A stretch of DNA of 64,000 nucleotides from RGZA01 sp964568585 (GTDB lineage: Bacteria > Pseudomonadota > Alphaproteobacteria > UBA9219 > RGZA01), in contig CAZMQI010000002.1 of assembly GCA_964568585.1 (NCBI GenBank), positions 86,032 through 150,031 on the forward strand, given 5' to 3'. Positions 52,020-60,200 of the stretch are shown here, piece after piece (position 1 is the stretch's first letter; the number at the start of each line of letters is the position of its first letter). Under the pieces are notes generated by a model, which was given only the letters and a program-made list of their open reading frames with translations, ran no database searches and was not told where the DNA came from. A program made the position numbers and the translations under genes.

Positions 52020-53448
52020 AAGCTACTCCCGCAACGGTGCGTGGCGCGCCTCTTTTTACGGTCATCCACAAATTATAAACCATGATCAATGCACCAGAAA
52101 GATACATTACTCCGCCAAGCAGCCGGATGATGTAATACGGGTGCATGGCCTCCACTGTTTCCGAAAACGCATAACGCAGGAAACCCATTTCATTATATTC
52201 GCGCCACATCAAACCTTGCATGATGCCCGATACCCACATCGCGCAGATGTAAAGCACGATGCCCGTAGTCGCGATCCATAAATGCAGGCTGACAAGCTTG
52301 AGTGAATAGAGCTGTTTGTTCCACAATACCGGAATCATGTAATACAGCGCACCAAATGTGATGAATCCGTTCCATCCCAATGCGCCGGAATGCACATGGC
52401 CAATCGTCCAATCGGTATAATGTGACAATGCATTGACCGAACGGATGGCCATCAATGGCCCTTCAAAGGTCGACATGCCATAAAAGGAAAGTGCAATCAC
52501 CATAAATTGTAAAATTGGATCTTCGCGCAATTTATGCCACGCGCCCGAAAGCGTCATAATACCATTAATCATGCCGCCCCAGCTTGGCATCCACAACATG
52601 ATGGAGAACGTCATTCCCAGCGTCTGCGCCCAATCCGGTAATGCGGTGTAATGCAAATGGTGCGGGCCAGCCCAGATATAAATAAATATCAGTGACCAGA
52701 AATGCAGAATGGAAAGCCGGTAGGAATACACCGGACGGTTTGCCTGCTTGGGCACAAAATAATACATCATGCCCAGAAAGCCTGCGGTCAAGAAAAAGCC
52801 CACCGCATTATGTCCATACCACCACTGCACCAGCGCGCCCTGCACGCCCGCCAGAACCGGATAGCTTTTGGTAATCTGGCCAAGTGATACCGGAATATTA
52901 ATGTTGTTAAAGAGATGCAGCACGGCAACCGTGACGATGAACGCAAGATAAAACCAGTTTGCCACATAGATATGCGGCTCCCTGCGGGTTCGCAGCGTCA
53001 ACATGAAGTTAAGCAGATAACCGACCCACACAATGGTCAGCCATAAATCCACATACCATTCCGGTTCCGCATATTCTTTGGCTTGTGTGATACCCATCAC
53101 ATAACCGGATGCAGCCAGCACAATAAAAAGCTGATAACCCCAAAATGTGAAATCAGATAGCGCATCGCTCCACAACCTGGTGCGGCACGTGCGCTGTATG
53201 ATGAAATAGCTGGTAGCAAATAGCGCATTACCGCCGAACGCAAAAATAACTGCCGACGTATGCACAGGACGCAAACGACCAAAACTTAAATATGGTTCAA
53301 AGTTCAATTCCGGAAACGCCAGCTGGGCAGCAATCACGCACCCGACCAGAAAGCCAACCACGCCCCAGAAAATGGTGGCGATGGTAAACTTTTTTACAAT
53401 CTCGTCATTATAATGGTCTTGGACAGGAGCAAGTTGTGCAGCTGACAT
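52012..53448 (-). CDS. ccoN: cbb3 oxidase catalytic subunit CcoN (FixN)
   Basis: 478 residues, twelve membrane helices. Heme and CuB ligands are visible (YGHNAVGFFLTAGFLGMMYYFVP in pieces; GPHHLHYTALPDW with His-His; HVHSGALGWNGF). The cbb3 type is shown by AAQLAFP in the first helix. High-affinity O2 reduction and proton pumping in the inner membrane. It directly abuts the stop of a 43-aa membrane ORF upstream. Confidence 0.97.
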   Translation of the reverse strand: MSAAQLAPVQDHYNDEIVKKFTIATIFWGVVGFLVGCVIAAQLAFPELNFEPYLSFGRLRPVHTSAVIFAFGGNALFATSYFIIQRTCRTRLWSDALSDFTFWGYQLFIVLAASGYVMGITQAKEYAEPEWYVDLWLTIVWVGYLLNFMLTLRTRREPHIYVANWFYLAFIVTVAVLHLFNNINIPVSLGQITKSYPVLAGVQGALVQWWYGHNAVGFFLTAGFLGMMYYFVPKQANRPVYSYRLSILHFWSLIFIYIWAGPHHLHYTALPDWAQTLGMTFSIMLWMPSWGGMINGIMTLSGAWHKLREDPILQFMVIALSFYGMSTFEGPLMAIRSVNALSHYTDWTIGHVHSGALGWNGFITFGALYYMIPVLWNKQLYSLKLVSLHLWIATTGIVLYICAMWVSGIMQGLMWREYNEMGFLRYAFSETVEAMHPYYIIRLLGGVMYLSGALIMVYNLWMTVKRGAPRTVAGVAYA

Positions 53449-53580
53449 TCATTTTTCCTTTTTCATCAACATGCTGCGTTGTTTGAAGAGTCGCAGCAAA
53501 GGCTTAGGCACAAAATATATAAGAGGAACGATACCTGCCAAAAGCCATGCCGCCTGTACTAGATAACATCGCCAACACAT
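53449..53580 (-). CDS. Candidate small membrane protein upstream of ccoN, 43 aa
   Basis: ATG at 53580, stop TGA at 53449-53451; the ccoN ATG is the very next triplet (TGA-ATG). The peptide starts MCWRCYLVQAAW, then has a hydrophobic helix (LLAGIVPLIYFVPKPLLRL), then a basic tail (FKQRSMLMKKEK). The ccoN ribosome binding site (AAGGAAAA) lies within its last codons, so ccoN may be translationally coupled to it. Pseudomonas CcoM is a comparably short single-span cbb3 subunit, which is suggestive only. Its own Shine-Dalgarno is poorly spaced, so the start is uncertain. Confidence 0.5.
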   Translation of the reverse strand: MCWRCYLVQAAWLLAGIVPLIYFVPKPLLRLFKQRSMLMKKEK

Positions 53581-53594
53581 ACTCCGCCCATTTC

Positions 53595-54320
53595 CTAGAA
53601 GCGATAGCCTACACCAAATCCGACCAGGATCGGATCAATATCAACATTAGACTGCCATTTACCGATGGTGCCGTCGCCATTGATGGTGGTATCGAGGAAT
53701 ATTTTCTTGAAATCGAAGTTAAGGAACCAACGATCCGCGATTGCATAATCGAAACCAGCCTGCAACGCGTAACCAAACGAGTCATCATAGGCGGTTGAAG
53801 TGATGGTACCACCCGCAGCATCTTCGCCATAGAAAATCGTATAGTTAAGACCTGCACCCAGATAAGGGCTGAAACGGCTTTCAGGCATAAAATGGTATTG
53901 CGCGGTCAATGTCGGTGGCAGCAACGAAACCTTACCAACCGGAACATTCGCACCACCTGCCATAGGGGTTGCCGTTACAGTATGACGCGTGGTTGCAAGC
54001 ACCAATTCAGCAGCGATATTCTTGGTGAAGAAGTAGCTGATATCCAGTTCAGGAACCCAGTCTTGATCAATCTGGTCGTTAAAACCAAGTGGTGCGCCAG
54101 CAGCGCTTTTTACTTCACCATTTTCAAAAGGCATAACGCCAAGACCGCGCAAACGAACCACAATATCGCCCGCTTCTTTAGCTTTAAACGCTGGTCCGGA
54201 AGAAGAAAGTGCAGTTGACGCCCCATTATCTACAGGCGTTTTTACAGTAGCCTTGGATGCAAAAGCGGGCGCAGCGACCAGCGCAGTCATAAGGGGAAGA
54301 ACAAAAAGAAGCTTTTTCAT
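53595..54320 (-). CDS. ompW: OmpW family outer membrane protein
   Basis: 241 residues. A signal peptide at 1-21 (ending AFA-S), a ~25-residue polar linker, then an eight-stranded barrel pattern ending in GVGYRF with the C-terminal aromatic expected for BamA insertion. OmpW is a small barrel for hydrophobic compounds, and in E. coli is FNR-controlled. It lies just upstream of the cbb3 operon on the same strand. I found no FNR box in the visible upstream sequence. Confidence 0.9.
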   Translation of the reverse strand: MKKLLFVLPLMTALVAAPAFASKATVKTPVDNGASTALSSSGPAFKAKEAGDIVVRLRGLGVMPFENGEVKSAAGAPLGFNDQIDQDWVPELDISYFFTKNIAAELVLATTRHTVTATPMAGGANVPVGKVSLLPPTLTAQYHFMPESRFSPYLGAGLNYTIFYGEDAAGGTITSTAYDDSFGYALQAGFDYAIADRWFLNFDFKKIFLDTTINGDGTIGKWQSNVDIDPILVGFGVGYRF

Positions 54321-54648
54321 CAGAAATCCTTAGATAGATGGGTAAAGACTATAATTGCCCCACATTAGCTTCCCTTTCCTGCTTGTCGATGCGACAGGCC
54401 GTCGCATCCCCCGTGCATTTCTGCAACTGTGTGGTTTCTGTCTTATTGGGGCACAAGATGCATCTTGATACCTGCGAGCATACGGTCATCACAAGAGGTG
54501 TCATCGCTGATGCTGAACAAGCGCAAATTTGCCAAAAGCACTTAACCACTTTCATGGTCAAGTATTATCGGCCCACCTACATAATACGCTGGTAAAGACA
54601 CCCCCACGTAAATCGGCCGAACACACACAAACCCCGGAAACCTTTATT
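54321..54648. other. Intergenic region with a doubtful 70-codon ORF
   Basis: About 330 bases between ompW and the ABC permease. The minus-strand ORF 54349-54561 (70 aa) has seven Cys, including CTGDATAC, but no binding site or family. An overlapping plus-strand 85-codon ORF also lacks support. The ompW promoter must be here. I see no terminator. Confidence 0.35.
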
Positions 54649-55410
54649 CTACTTCCGCAAACGATAACCGGTTCTGAACATCCACGCGATGATGGCGATG
54701 GAAATGGTGGTGAACACTCCTATCATCGTCACGCTGGTTGCTAAACTCACATCCCCGTTCTCGTAAAAACTCCACCTAAAACCGCTAATCAGATAGACGA
54801 CAGGGTTGAGCATCGATACACCGCGCCAGAATTCCGGCAACATGTTGATGGAATAAAAGCTGCCACCAAGAAAGGTAAGCGGTGTGATGATAAGCAACGG
54901 GATAAGCTGTAATTTTTCAAACCCGTCCGCCCAGATACCGATGATGAATCCCATCAAACTAAATGTGATACTGGTCATAATGAGGAAAAACACCATCCAG
55001 CCGGGATGCATGATACGCATCGGCACAAAAAACGCTGCGGTGATTAACACAATCGTCCCAATGATGACCGATTTGCTGGCTGCCGCGCCCACATAACCGA
55101 TGATAATTTCAATGAAGGATAACGGCGCGGAAAGAATTTCATAAATCGTTCCTGTAAAGCGCGGGAAATAAATTCCAAAGGAAGCATTCGAAATGCTTTG
55201 TCCCAATACGGTCAACATCACAAGGCCTGGAACGATGAACGCGCCATAGGGCACATTATCAATCGCCTGTATGCGTGAGCCAATTGCCGCGCCAAATACG
55301 ATGAAATACAGAACCGTTGAAATCACCGGCGACGCGATGCTTTGGCCGATGGTGCGCCATGTGCGCCCCATTTCGAAATTATAAATCGCCTGAATTCCCC
55401 TAATATTCAT
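54649..55410 (-). CDS. ABC-2 type exporter permease
   Basis: 253 residues, six hydrophobic segments, ABC-2 membrane fold (NodJ/YadH type). The pattern IYEILSAPLSFIEIIIGYVGAA followed by GTIVLITAAFF and the C-terminal SMLNPVVYLISGFRWSFY is typical. It pairs with the ATPase 1 nt upstream. The substrate (drug, lipid or polysaccharide) is not visible. Confidence 0.92.
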   Translation of the reverse strand: MNIRGIQAIYNFEMGRTWRTIGQSIASPVISTVLYFIVFGAAIGSRIQAIDNVPYGAFIVPGLVMLTVLGQSISNASFGIYFPRFTGTIYEILSAPLSFIEIIIGYVGAAASKSVIIGTIVLITAAFFVPMRIMHPGWMVFFLIMTSITFSLMGFIIGIWADGFEKLQLIPLLIITPLTFLGGSFYSINMLPEFWRGVSMLNPVVYLISGFRWSFYENGDVSLATSVTMIGVFTTISIAIIAWMFRTGYRLRK

Positions 55411-56342
55411 TATGCACCTACCAATTGGATAAAAATTTCTTCAAGGCTGCTCTGGCGGCTCTCGATGTCTTTGGGGCGAATGTTGTTGGCATGCAATACA
55501 TCCATCATATCCGACACATCATGCGTGACCTGATGCGCGTTATAGGTATAGGTCAACTTCGTGCCGCCTTCGCTCAACGTTAAATCATATTCGGATAACG
55601 CAGATGGAATAGCCGCAATCGCGTCGCGCAATGTAAACACCATATGGCGCTTACCCATTTTCTGCATCAACGCATCTTTGGTTTCGGTAAGGATAAGCTG
55701 ACCCTTATTAATCACGCCAATACGATCGGCCATTTCTTCGGCTTCTTCGATATAATGCGTCGTTAGAATAACGGTTACTCCCGTTTCGCGCAGCGCACGC
55801 ACCTGCGCCCACATCGATTTACGCAGCTCCACATCAACGCCCGCCGTTGGTTCATCAAGGAACAATACATCCGGCTCATGCGATAATGCTTTGGCGATCA
55901 TCACGCGGCGCTTCATACCGCCGGATAATCTGCGAATTTGTTCGTCTTTCTTATCCCACAGGGATAAATCCTTTAAAATCTTTTCAATAATAGTTGGATT
56001 TTTTGGTTTGCCGAATAATCCACGACTGAAACTCACCGTGTTCCAAACACTCTCAAACGCATCAGTCGTCAGTTCTTGGGGAACAAGGCCAATAGCGGAA
56101 CGCGCCGCGCGATACTCCGTCACATTATCATAACCTGTTACCAGAATAGTTCCGCTGTTCGGCTGCACGATACCGCATACGGCGTTGATAAGGGTCGTCT
56201 TGCCGGCACCGTTGGGGCCAAGCAGTGCGAAGATTTCCCCGCGTTTGATGTTCAGATTGATGTCGGCGAGTGCCTTAAATCCATTCTCATAGGTTTTATT
56301 GAGCGCCGATATGGCAATGGCGCTGGCAGTCGTGTTGGGCAT
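55410..56342 (-). CDS. ABC exporter ATP-binding protein
   Basis: 310 residues. Walker A LLGPNGAGKTTLI (about residue 40), signature LSGGMKRRVMIAKAL (about 140), Walker B VLFLDEPTAG and the switch His (LTTHYIEEA). The C-terminal ~90 residues form the extension of the CcmA/NodI/YadG type. It overlaps the permease start by one base and forms a complete two-gene exporter. Confidence 0.95.
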   Translation of the reverse strand: MPNTTASAIAISALNKTYENGFKALADINLNIKRGEIFALLGPNGAGKTTLINAVCGIVQPNSGTILVTGYDNVTEYRAARSAIGLVPQELTTDAFESVWNTVSFSRGLFGKPKNPTIIEKILKDLSLWDKKDEQIRRLSGGMKRRVMIAKALSHEPDVLFLDEPTAGVDVELRKSMWAQVRALRETGVTVILTTHYIEEAEEMADRIGVINKGQLILTETKDALMQKMGKRHMVFTLRDAIAAIPSALSEYDLTLSEGGTKLTYTYNAHQVTHDVSDMMDVLHANNIRPKDIESRQSSLEEIFIQLVGA

Positions 56343-56460
56343 GGTGGACTTTCGGTATAAATCGTGAAGTACACTTATATATATACTTAATAAGCGTTTT
56401 AAAGGCTATGCGTGAAAGGAAAGCTTATTTCTTTCGTTATATTGGTGTTATAAGCATTTT
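56343..56460. promoter_or_regulatory. AT-rich divergent promoter
   Basis: 118 bases between the ABC ATPase gene (minus) and the flavoprotein gene (plus). ATATATATACTTAATAAG is highly AT-rich. A short direct repeat ATAAGCRTTTTA occurs at about 56391 and 56451, the second abutting the flavoprotein ATG. Confidence 0.4.
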
Positions 56461-58080
56461 ATGTTGCGTTTAACCGAAATAAAACTCCCGCTTGATCATC
56501 CACCGGAAGCGATAGAAGAAGCCGCTCTTGCACGTCTGAAAATTGCAAGGGCGGATATGCTGTCCTGCACCGTGTTCCGCAGAGCGCATGATGCGCGCAA
56601 GAAACACGCCATCCTGCTCATCTATACCTTGGATGTGGAAGTAAAGGATGAAGCCGCCGTATTAAACCAGCATGCAGCCGATGCAAATATCAAACCAACC
56701 CCTGATATGGAATACCGTCTGGTTGCCAAGGCTCCTGCCAATCTTGCAACGCGCCCCGTGGTGATCGGCGCTGGGCCTTGCGGATTATTCGCAGCACTTA
56801 TTCTGGCGCAAATGGGGTTTCGTCCCATCATTCTGGAACGCGGCAAAGTGGTGCGAGAACGCACCAAGGATACGTGGAAATTCTGGCGTAAGAATGTCCT
56901 GAACACAGAATCGAATGTGCAATATGGTGAAGGTGGCGCTGGCACGTTTTCGGATGGCAAACTCTACAGCCAGATTAAAGATCCGCGCTTTTTGGGCCGT
57001 AAAGTGCTCACCGAATTCGTGAAAGCCGAAGCGCCGGAAGAGATTTTGACCGAAGCGCATCCACATATCGGCACGTTCCGCCTTGTGAAGATGGTGGAGA
57101 ATATGCGCGCCACCATTGAAAGCCTTGGTGGGGAATACCGTTTCCAAAGCCGCGTGACGGATTTGGATATTGAAACCCAAAGCGATGGCACGCGCCATGT
57201 GCGCGGCGTCATGCTGGATGATGGAACACGCATTGCAACCAATCATGTCGTGCTCGCCATCGGGCACAGCTCGCGCGATACATTCCAGATGTTACAAGAC
57301 CGCGGTGTCTATATTGAAGCAAAGCCATTCTCTGTTGGCTTTCGTATCGAACATCCACAATCCATCATCGATGTTGCACGCTTTGGCAAATGCGCTGGCA
57401 ATGAAATCCTTGGCGCTGCCGATTACAAACTGGTGCATCACGCATCCAATGGCCGCGATGTGTACAGCTTCTGTATGTGTCCCGGCGGCACTGTGGTTGC
57501 TGCGACATCGGAAGAAAACCGCGTCGTCACCAACGGGATGAGCCAGTATTCACGCGCCGAACGCAATGCAAATGCGGGTATCGTGGTTGGTATCACCGCG
57601 GCGGATTATCCAGGCGGGCCATTGGAAGGCATTACCTTCCAACGCAAGTGGGAATCTGCTGCATTCGTTGCTGGTGGCGGCACCTATGCCGCGCCCACAC
57701 AACGCGTCGGCGATTTTATCGCCGGAAAACCATCCACGCATCTTGGCGATGTAATCCCATCCTATAAACCCAGCGTGACACCAACTGATTTATCATCATG
57801 CCTTCCCGATTATGCGATTGCCGCGATACGCGAAGCCATTCCTGCGTTTGGCAGACAGATTAAAGGTTATGATATGGCAGATGCTGTGTTGACGGGCGTT
57901 GAAACACGCACATCCTCACCCATCCGTATCAAACGTGATGATGAAACGATGCAAAGCCTGAACACAAAGGGATTATTCCCCGCAGGCGAAGGCGCTGGAT
58001 ATGCCGGCGGCATCCTATCCGCAGGTGTGGATGGTATTAAAATCGCCGAAGCGGTCGCAAAGGCGATGCTCGCGACTTAG
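56461..58080 (+). CDS. FAD-dependent oxidoreductase (COG2509)
   Basis: 539 residues. An N-terminal ~100-residue module (RLKIARADMLSCTVFRRAHDARKK) precedes the dinucleotide-binding fold VVIGAGPCGLFAALILAQMGF (about residue 100). YGEGGAGTFSDGKLYS and the C-terminal GEGAGYAGGILSAGVDG are the family marks. Members are uncharacterised flavoproteins of ~530 residues, so the reaction is unknown. No good binding site is visible; the ATG directly follows a TTTT run. Confidence 0.9.
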   Translation: MLRLTEIKLPLDHPPEAIEEAALARLKIARADMLSCTVFRRAHDARKKHAILLIYTLDVEVKDEAAVLNQHAADANIKPTPDMEYRLVAKAPANLATRPVVIGAGPCGLFAALILAQMGFRPIILERGKVVRERTKDTWKFWRKNVLNTESNVQYGEGGAGTFSDGKLYSQIKDPRFLGRKVLTEFVKAEAPEEILTEAHPHIGTFRLVKMVENMRATIESLGGEYRFQSRVTDLDIETQSDGTRHVRGVMLDDGTRIATNHVVLAIGHSSRDTFQMLQDRGVYIEAKPFSVGFRIEHPQSIIDVARFGKCAGNEILGAADYKLVHHASNGRDVYSFCMCPGGTVVAATSEENRVVTNGMSQYSRAERNANAGIVVGITAADYPGGPLEGITFQRKWESAAFVAGGGTYAAPTQRVGDFIAGKPSTHLGDVIPSYKPSVTPTDLSSCLPDYAIAAIREAIPAFGRQIKGYDMADAVLTGVETRTSSPIRIKRDDETMQSLNTKGLFPAGEGAGYAGGILSAGVDGIKIAEAVAKAMLAT

Positions 58081-58187
58081 TTCCGCTTAATATGCGGTTG
58101 ACGCATATTTTCCAGTTGGGCGTCTGCATGAATTCAGGCAGACTGACTCCATCCAATCACTCGCCTCATTTTCTCAAGGAGAACATC

Positions 58188-58643
58188 ATGGCTGCATACA
58201 CTATCAAACCACTTGTTACTGCTGTTGCAAATTCAACCGGAGGCCGCAATGGACATTCAGAAACAACCGATGGTTCCGTGAGCGTGAATTTATCCGTGCG
58301 TAAAGAAATGGGCGGGGCAGGCCTTCCTAATACCACCACGCCCGAACATTTATTTGCAGCTGGATATGCAGCATGCTTTGGTGGCGCGCTGGACTTTATC
58401 GCGACCAAACATAAAAAAGATGCGTCTGGCGCAGTCATTACATGCGAAACATCTATCGGCCCACGCGAAGGCGGCGGATTTGGGATTGCTGTCAAAATGA
58501 AAGTGAAAGTTCCAAACCTGTCCCAGGCCGAAGCCCAACAATTGGTGAATGAAGCGCATGAAACCATCTGCCCTTATAGCCACGCAACCCGAGGCAATAT
58601 TGATATGTCACTTGCAGTAGAAGGCATGGCCCAGGCCGCGTAG
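58188..58643 (+). CDS. ohr: Organic hydroperoxide resistance protein Ohr
   Basis: 151 residues from the ATG at 58188, with AAGGAG upstream; a 32-codon upstream extension has no support. Both redox Cys are present, in YAACFGGALDF (about residue 61) and ICPYSHATRGN (about 126), with Arg and Glu of the active site. It reduces organic hydroperoxides using dihydrolipoamide. No OhrR regulator is adjacent. Confidence 0.95.
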   Translation: MAAYTIKPLVTAVANSTGGRNGHSETTDGSVSVNLSVRKEMGGAGLPNTTTPEHLFAAGYAACFGGALDFIATKHKKDASGAVITCETSIGPREGGGFGIAVKMKVKVPNLSQAEAQQLVNEAHETICPYSHATRGNIDMSLAVEGMAQAA

Positions 58644-58671
58644 GTTATTTTAAATAGCACTCACACCACAA

Positions 58672-58700
58672 CCGTTAGGCATTTTGGGTGCCTAACGGTA
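58672..58700. terminator. Perfect 11-bp hairpin after ohr
   Basis: ACCGTTAGGCA / TGCCTAACGGT with a 7-nt loop, 28 nt after the ohr stop. The stem is strong but the T-run is lacking, so it may be a terminator variant or an mRNA 3'-stabilising hairpin. It superficially resembles attC boxes, but the order of the half-sites is wrong. Confidence 0.5.
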
Positions 58701-58797
58701 TGCTTTGTGCAGTAGTAATCAAAGCAAATCGAAAATACTTATAGGTTTTTTATGTGGCTTATGCTTGGTCTAGCGCTACAAAGGAGCAACATACCCT

Positions 58798-59271
58798 ATG
58801 CAAACGATTACTCCCAACCTCTGGTTCAACAATCAGGCTGAAAAAGCGGTTAATTTCTACACCTCGATTTTTAAGAATTCAAAAATCGGTGCCATCACGT
58901 ATTTTACCGAAGCGGGAAAGAATGTGCATGGCCAAAAGCCTGGCAGAGTGATGACGATTGAATTTGAAATTAACGGACAGCCGTTTCTTGCGCTTAATGG
59001 TGGGCCACGCTTTAAATTCAATGAAGCCGTTTCCTTCATCGTGCCATGTGACAGCCAAAGTGAAATCGACGAGTATTGGAACAAGTTAACCGAAGGCGGC
59101 GATAAAGCCGCGCAGCAATGTGGCTGGCTCAAAGACAAATACGGCGTGTCATGGCAAATCGTACCCGCCGAGATGGGCGAGCTGTTGAAAGATCAAGCCA
59201 GAGCAGAAATAGTTATCGGCAGGCTGATGAAAATGACCAAAATCGATTGGGAACAGCTTAAAGCAACTTAA
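58798..59271 (+). CDS. VOC superfamily protein (PhnB/3-dmu-9_3-mt like)
   Basis: 157 residues of the PhnB-like VOC group, beginning ITPNLWFNNQAEKAVNFYTSIF. ALNGGPRFKFNEAVSFIV and the CGWLKDKYGVSWQIVP block are characteristic. Function in most members is unknown; some are listed as ubiquinone methyltransferase-like, but no catalytic evidence exists here. AAAGGAGCAACATACCCT precedes the ATG. Confidence 0.9.
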   Translation: MQTITPNLWFNNQAEKAVNFYTSIFKNSKIGAITYFTEAGKNVHGQKPGRVMTIEFEINGQPFLALNGGPRFKFNEAVSFIVPCDSQSEIDEYWNKLTEGGDKAAQQCGWLKDKYGVSWQIVPAEMGELLKDQARAEIVIGRLMKMTKIDWEQLKAT

Positions 59272-59281
59272 TTATTATCGG

Positions 59282-59797
59282 TCATTTATAAGCAATAAGC
59301 TCCTCACGCAGCTTTGGCTCGCTGGTGTGGTTGCTTAGCCAGATGCCGGCAAAGGCTTTGCCGAATTCAGGATCGGGAATGGTACCAATTGCTTGGCCAT
59401 CCTTATAGAATGTCGTGGGCTTGCCTGGCGCACATAATGCAGTGAGCACTGTTCCGTCTTTCACGTCAGGGAAAATACGGTTCATCTCCGCTTTCCATGC
59501 ATCAAGCTTGGCGGGGGAGATATTCTGCCGCTTCATCTCGTCACGTGAACGGTCGGCTATATCCTCACCATCAATCGATAAGTCATAGCGAATAGATAGC
59601 GCAACAGGTCCGGCTGGGTCATATTTTCCCGTCGGGCTGTAAAGGGCGATGTCATAGACATCGAATAATATCGTCGACAATTTACCAGACCCCACAGGTA
59701 GCATCTTCACTGCTGGCGGGATGGGCGGTGGCACATCAATCGCCATGGCTGGCACAGCAACAAGCATAAGCGCCGCGATCAATAATCTATTTTTCAT
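59282..59797 (-). CDS. Periplasmic chalcone-isomerase-like protein
   Basis: 171 residues. Signal peptide 1-19 (VPAMA-ID), then a chalcone-isomerase-like fold of the bacterial type (STILFDVYDIALYSPTGKYDP ... AGIWLSNHTSEPKLREELI). The family is structural or lipid-binding in bacteria, not a flavonoid enzyme. It ends 10 nt from the VOC gene, convergent. Confidence 0.85.
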   Translation of the reverse strand: MKNRLLIAALMLVAVPAMAIDVPPPIPPAVKMLPVGSGKLSTILFDVYDIALYSPTGKYDPAGPVALSIRYDLSIDGEDIADRSRDEMKRQNISPAKLDAWKAEMNRIFPDVKDGTVLTALCAPGKPTTFYKDGQAIGTIPDPEFGKAFAGIWLSNHTSEPKLREELIAYK

Positions 59798-60200
59798 TGG
59801 TATCTCCGGTTAGTCTTTACGCACAAAGCCATCAGCAAAATTTTTGATGGTGTTCTTAGATGAATGAAACAATTCACTATGCTGCCCTTCTAACGAATTG
59901 GAAAGGATATTGTACTGTCATGCGCCGCTTTGTACCAACACGGAGCCTTATAAACCATTTCAGAATGCCATGAGTCACTTGCCGCGTATGTATCGCTATT
60001 AACACGATTCATTCCTCCTCATGACACCGCATCATAAGAATGGCGACTATCTTATGGATATGTGGTGTTGCATGGCGATACATAAAACCCTCGTCAAACG
60101 CCTGTTAATATTGTGCCAATTAATATCTTTGATAGCCACTTGGCTTTATCCCATTAAAAAGCGATATTCATCCTCCAAGGATAAGCACGAAGATACACAT
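59798..60200. other. Upstream region of ilvA with open leader frame
   Basis: About 400 bases. The ilvA frame stays open back to 60021, with a hydrophobic Leu/Ile-rich stretch (LLILCQLISLIATWLY) at about codons 28-43 of the extension, but it has no binding site and does not belong to the enzyme. It could encode a regulatory leader peptide or be chance. I see no clear terminator-antiterminator pair. Confidence 0.35.

Noticed and set aside
53449..53594. FNR/FixK box upstream of ccoN
   Set aside because: I searched both strands of the gap for TTGA-N6-TCAA-type dyads and found none, so direct FNR control of ccoN from here is not supported.
54349..54561. 70-codon Cys-rich minus-strand ORF
   Set aside because: No ribosome site, no family, and an overlapping plus-strand ORF of similar size; not called as a gene.
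58672..58700. GTTAGGC ... GCCTAAC hairpin after ohr resembles integron attC half-sites
   Set aside because: In attC the order is RYYYAAC then GTTRRRY; here it is reversed, there is no integrase and no cassette array. Treated as a terminator-like hairpin.
60021..60200. 60-residue N-terminal extension of threonine dehydratase
   Set aside because: The enzyme's usual start aligns with the ATG at 60201; the extension has no ribosome site and no domain. Kept only as a weak regulatory idea.
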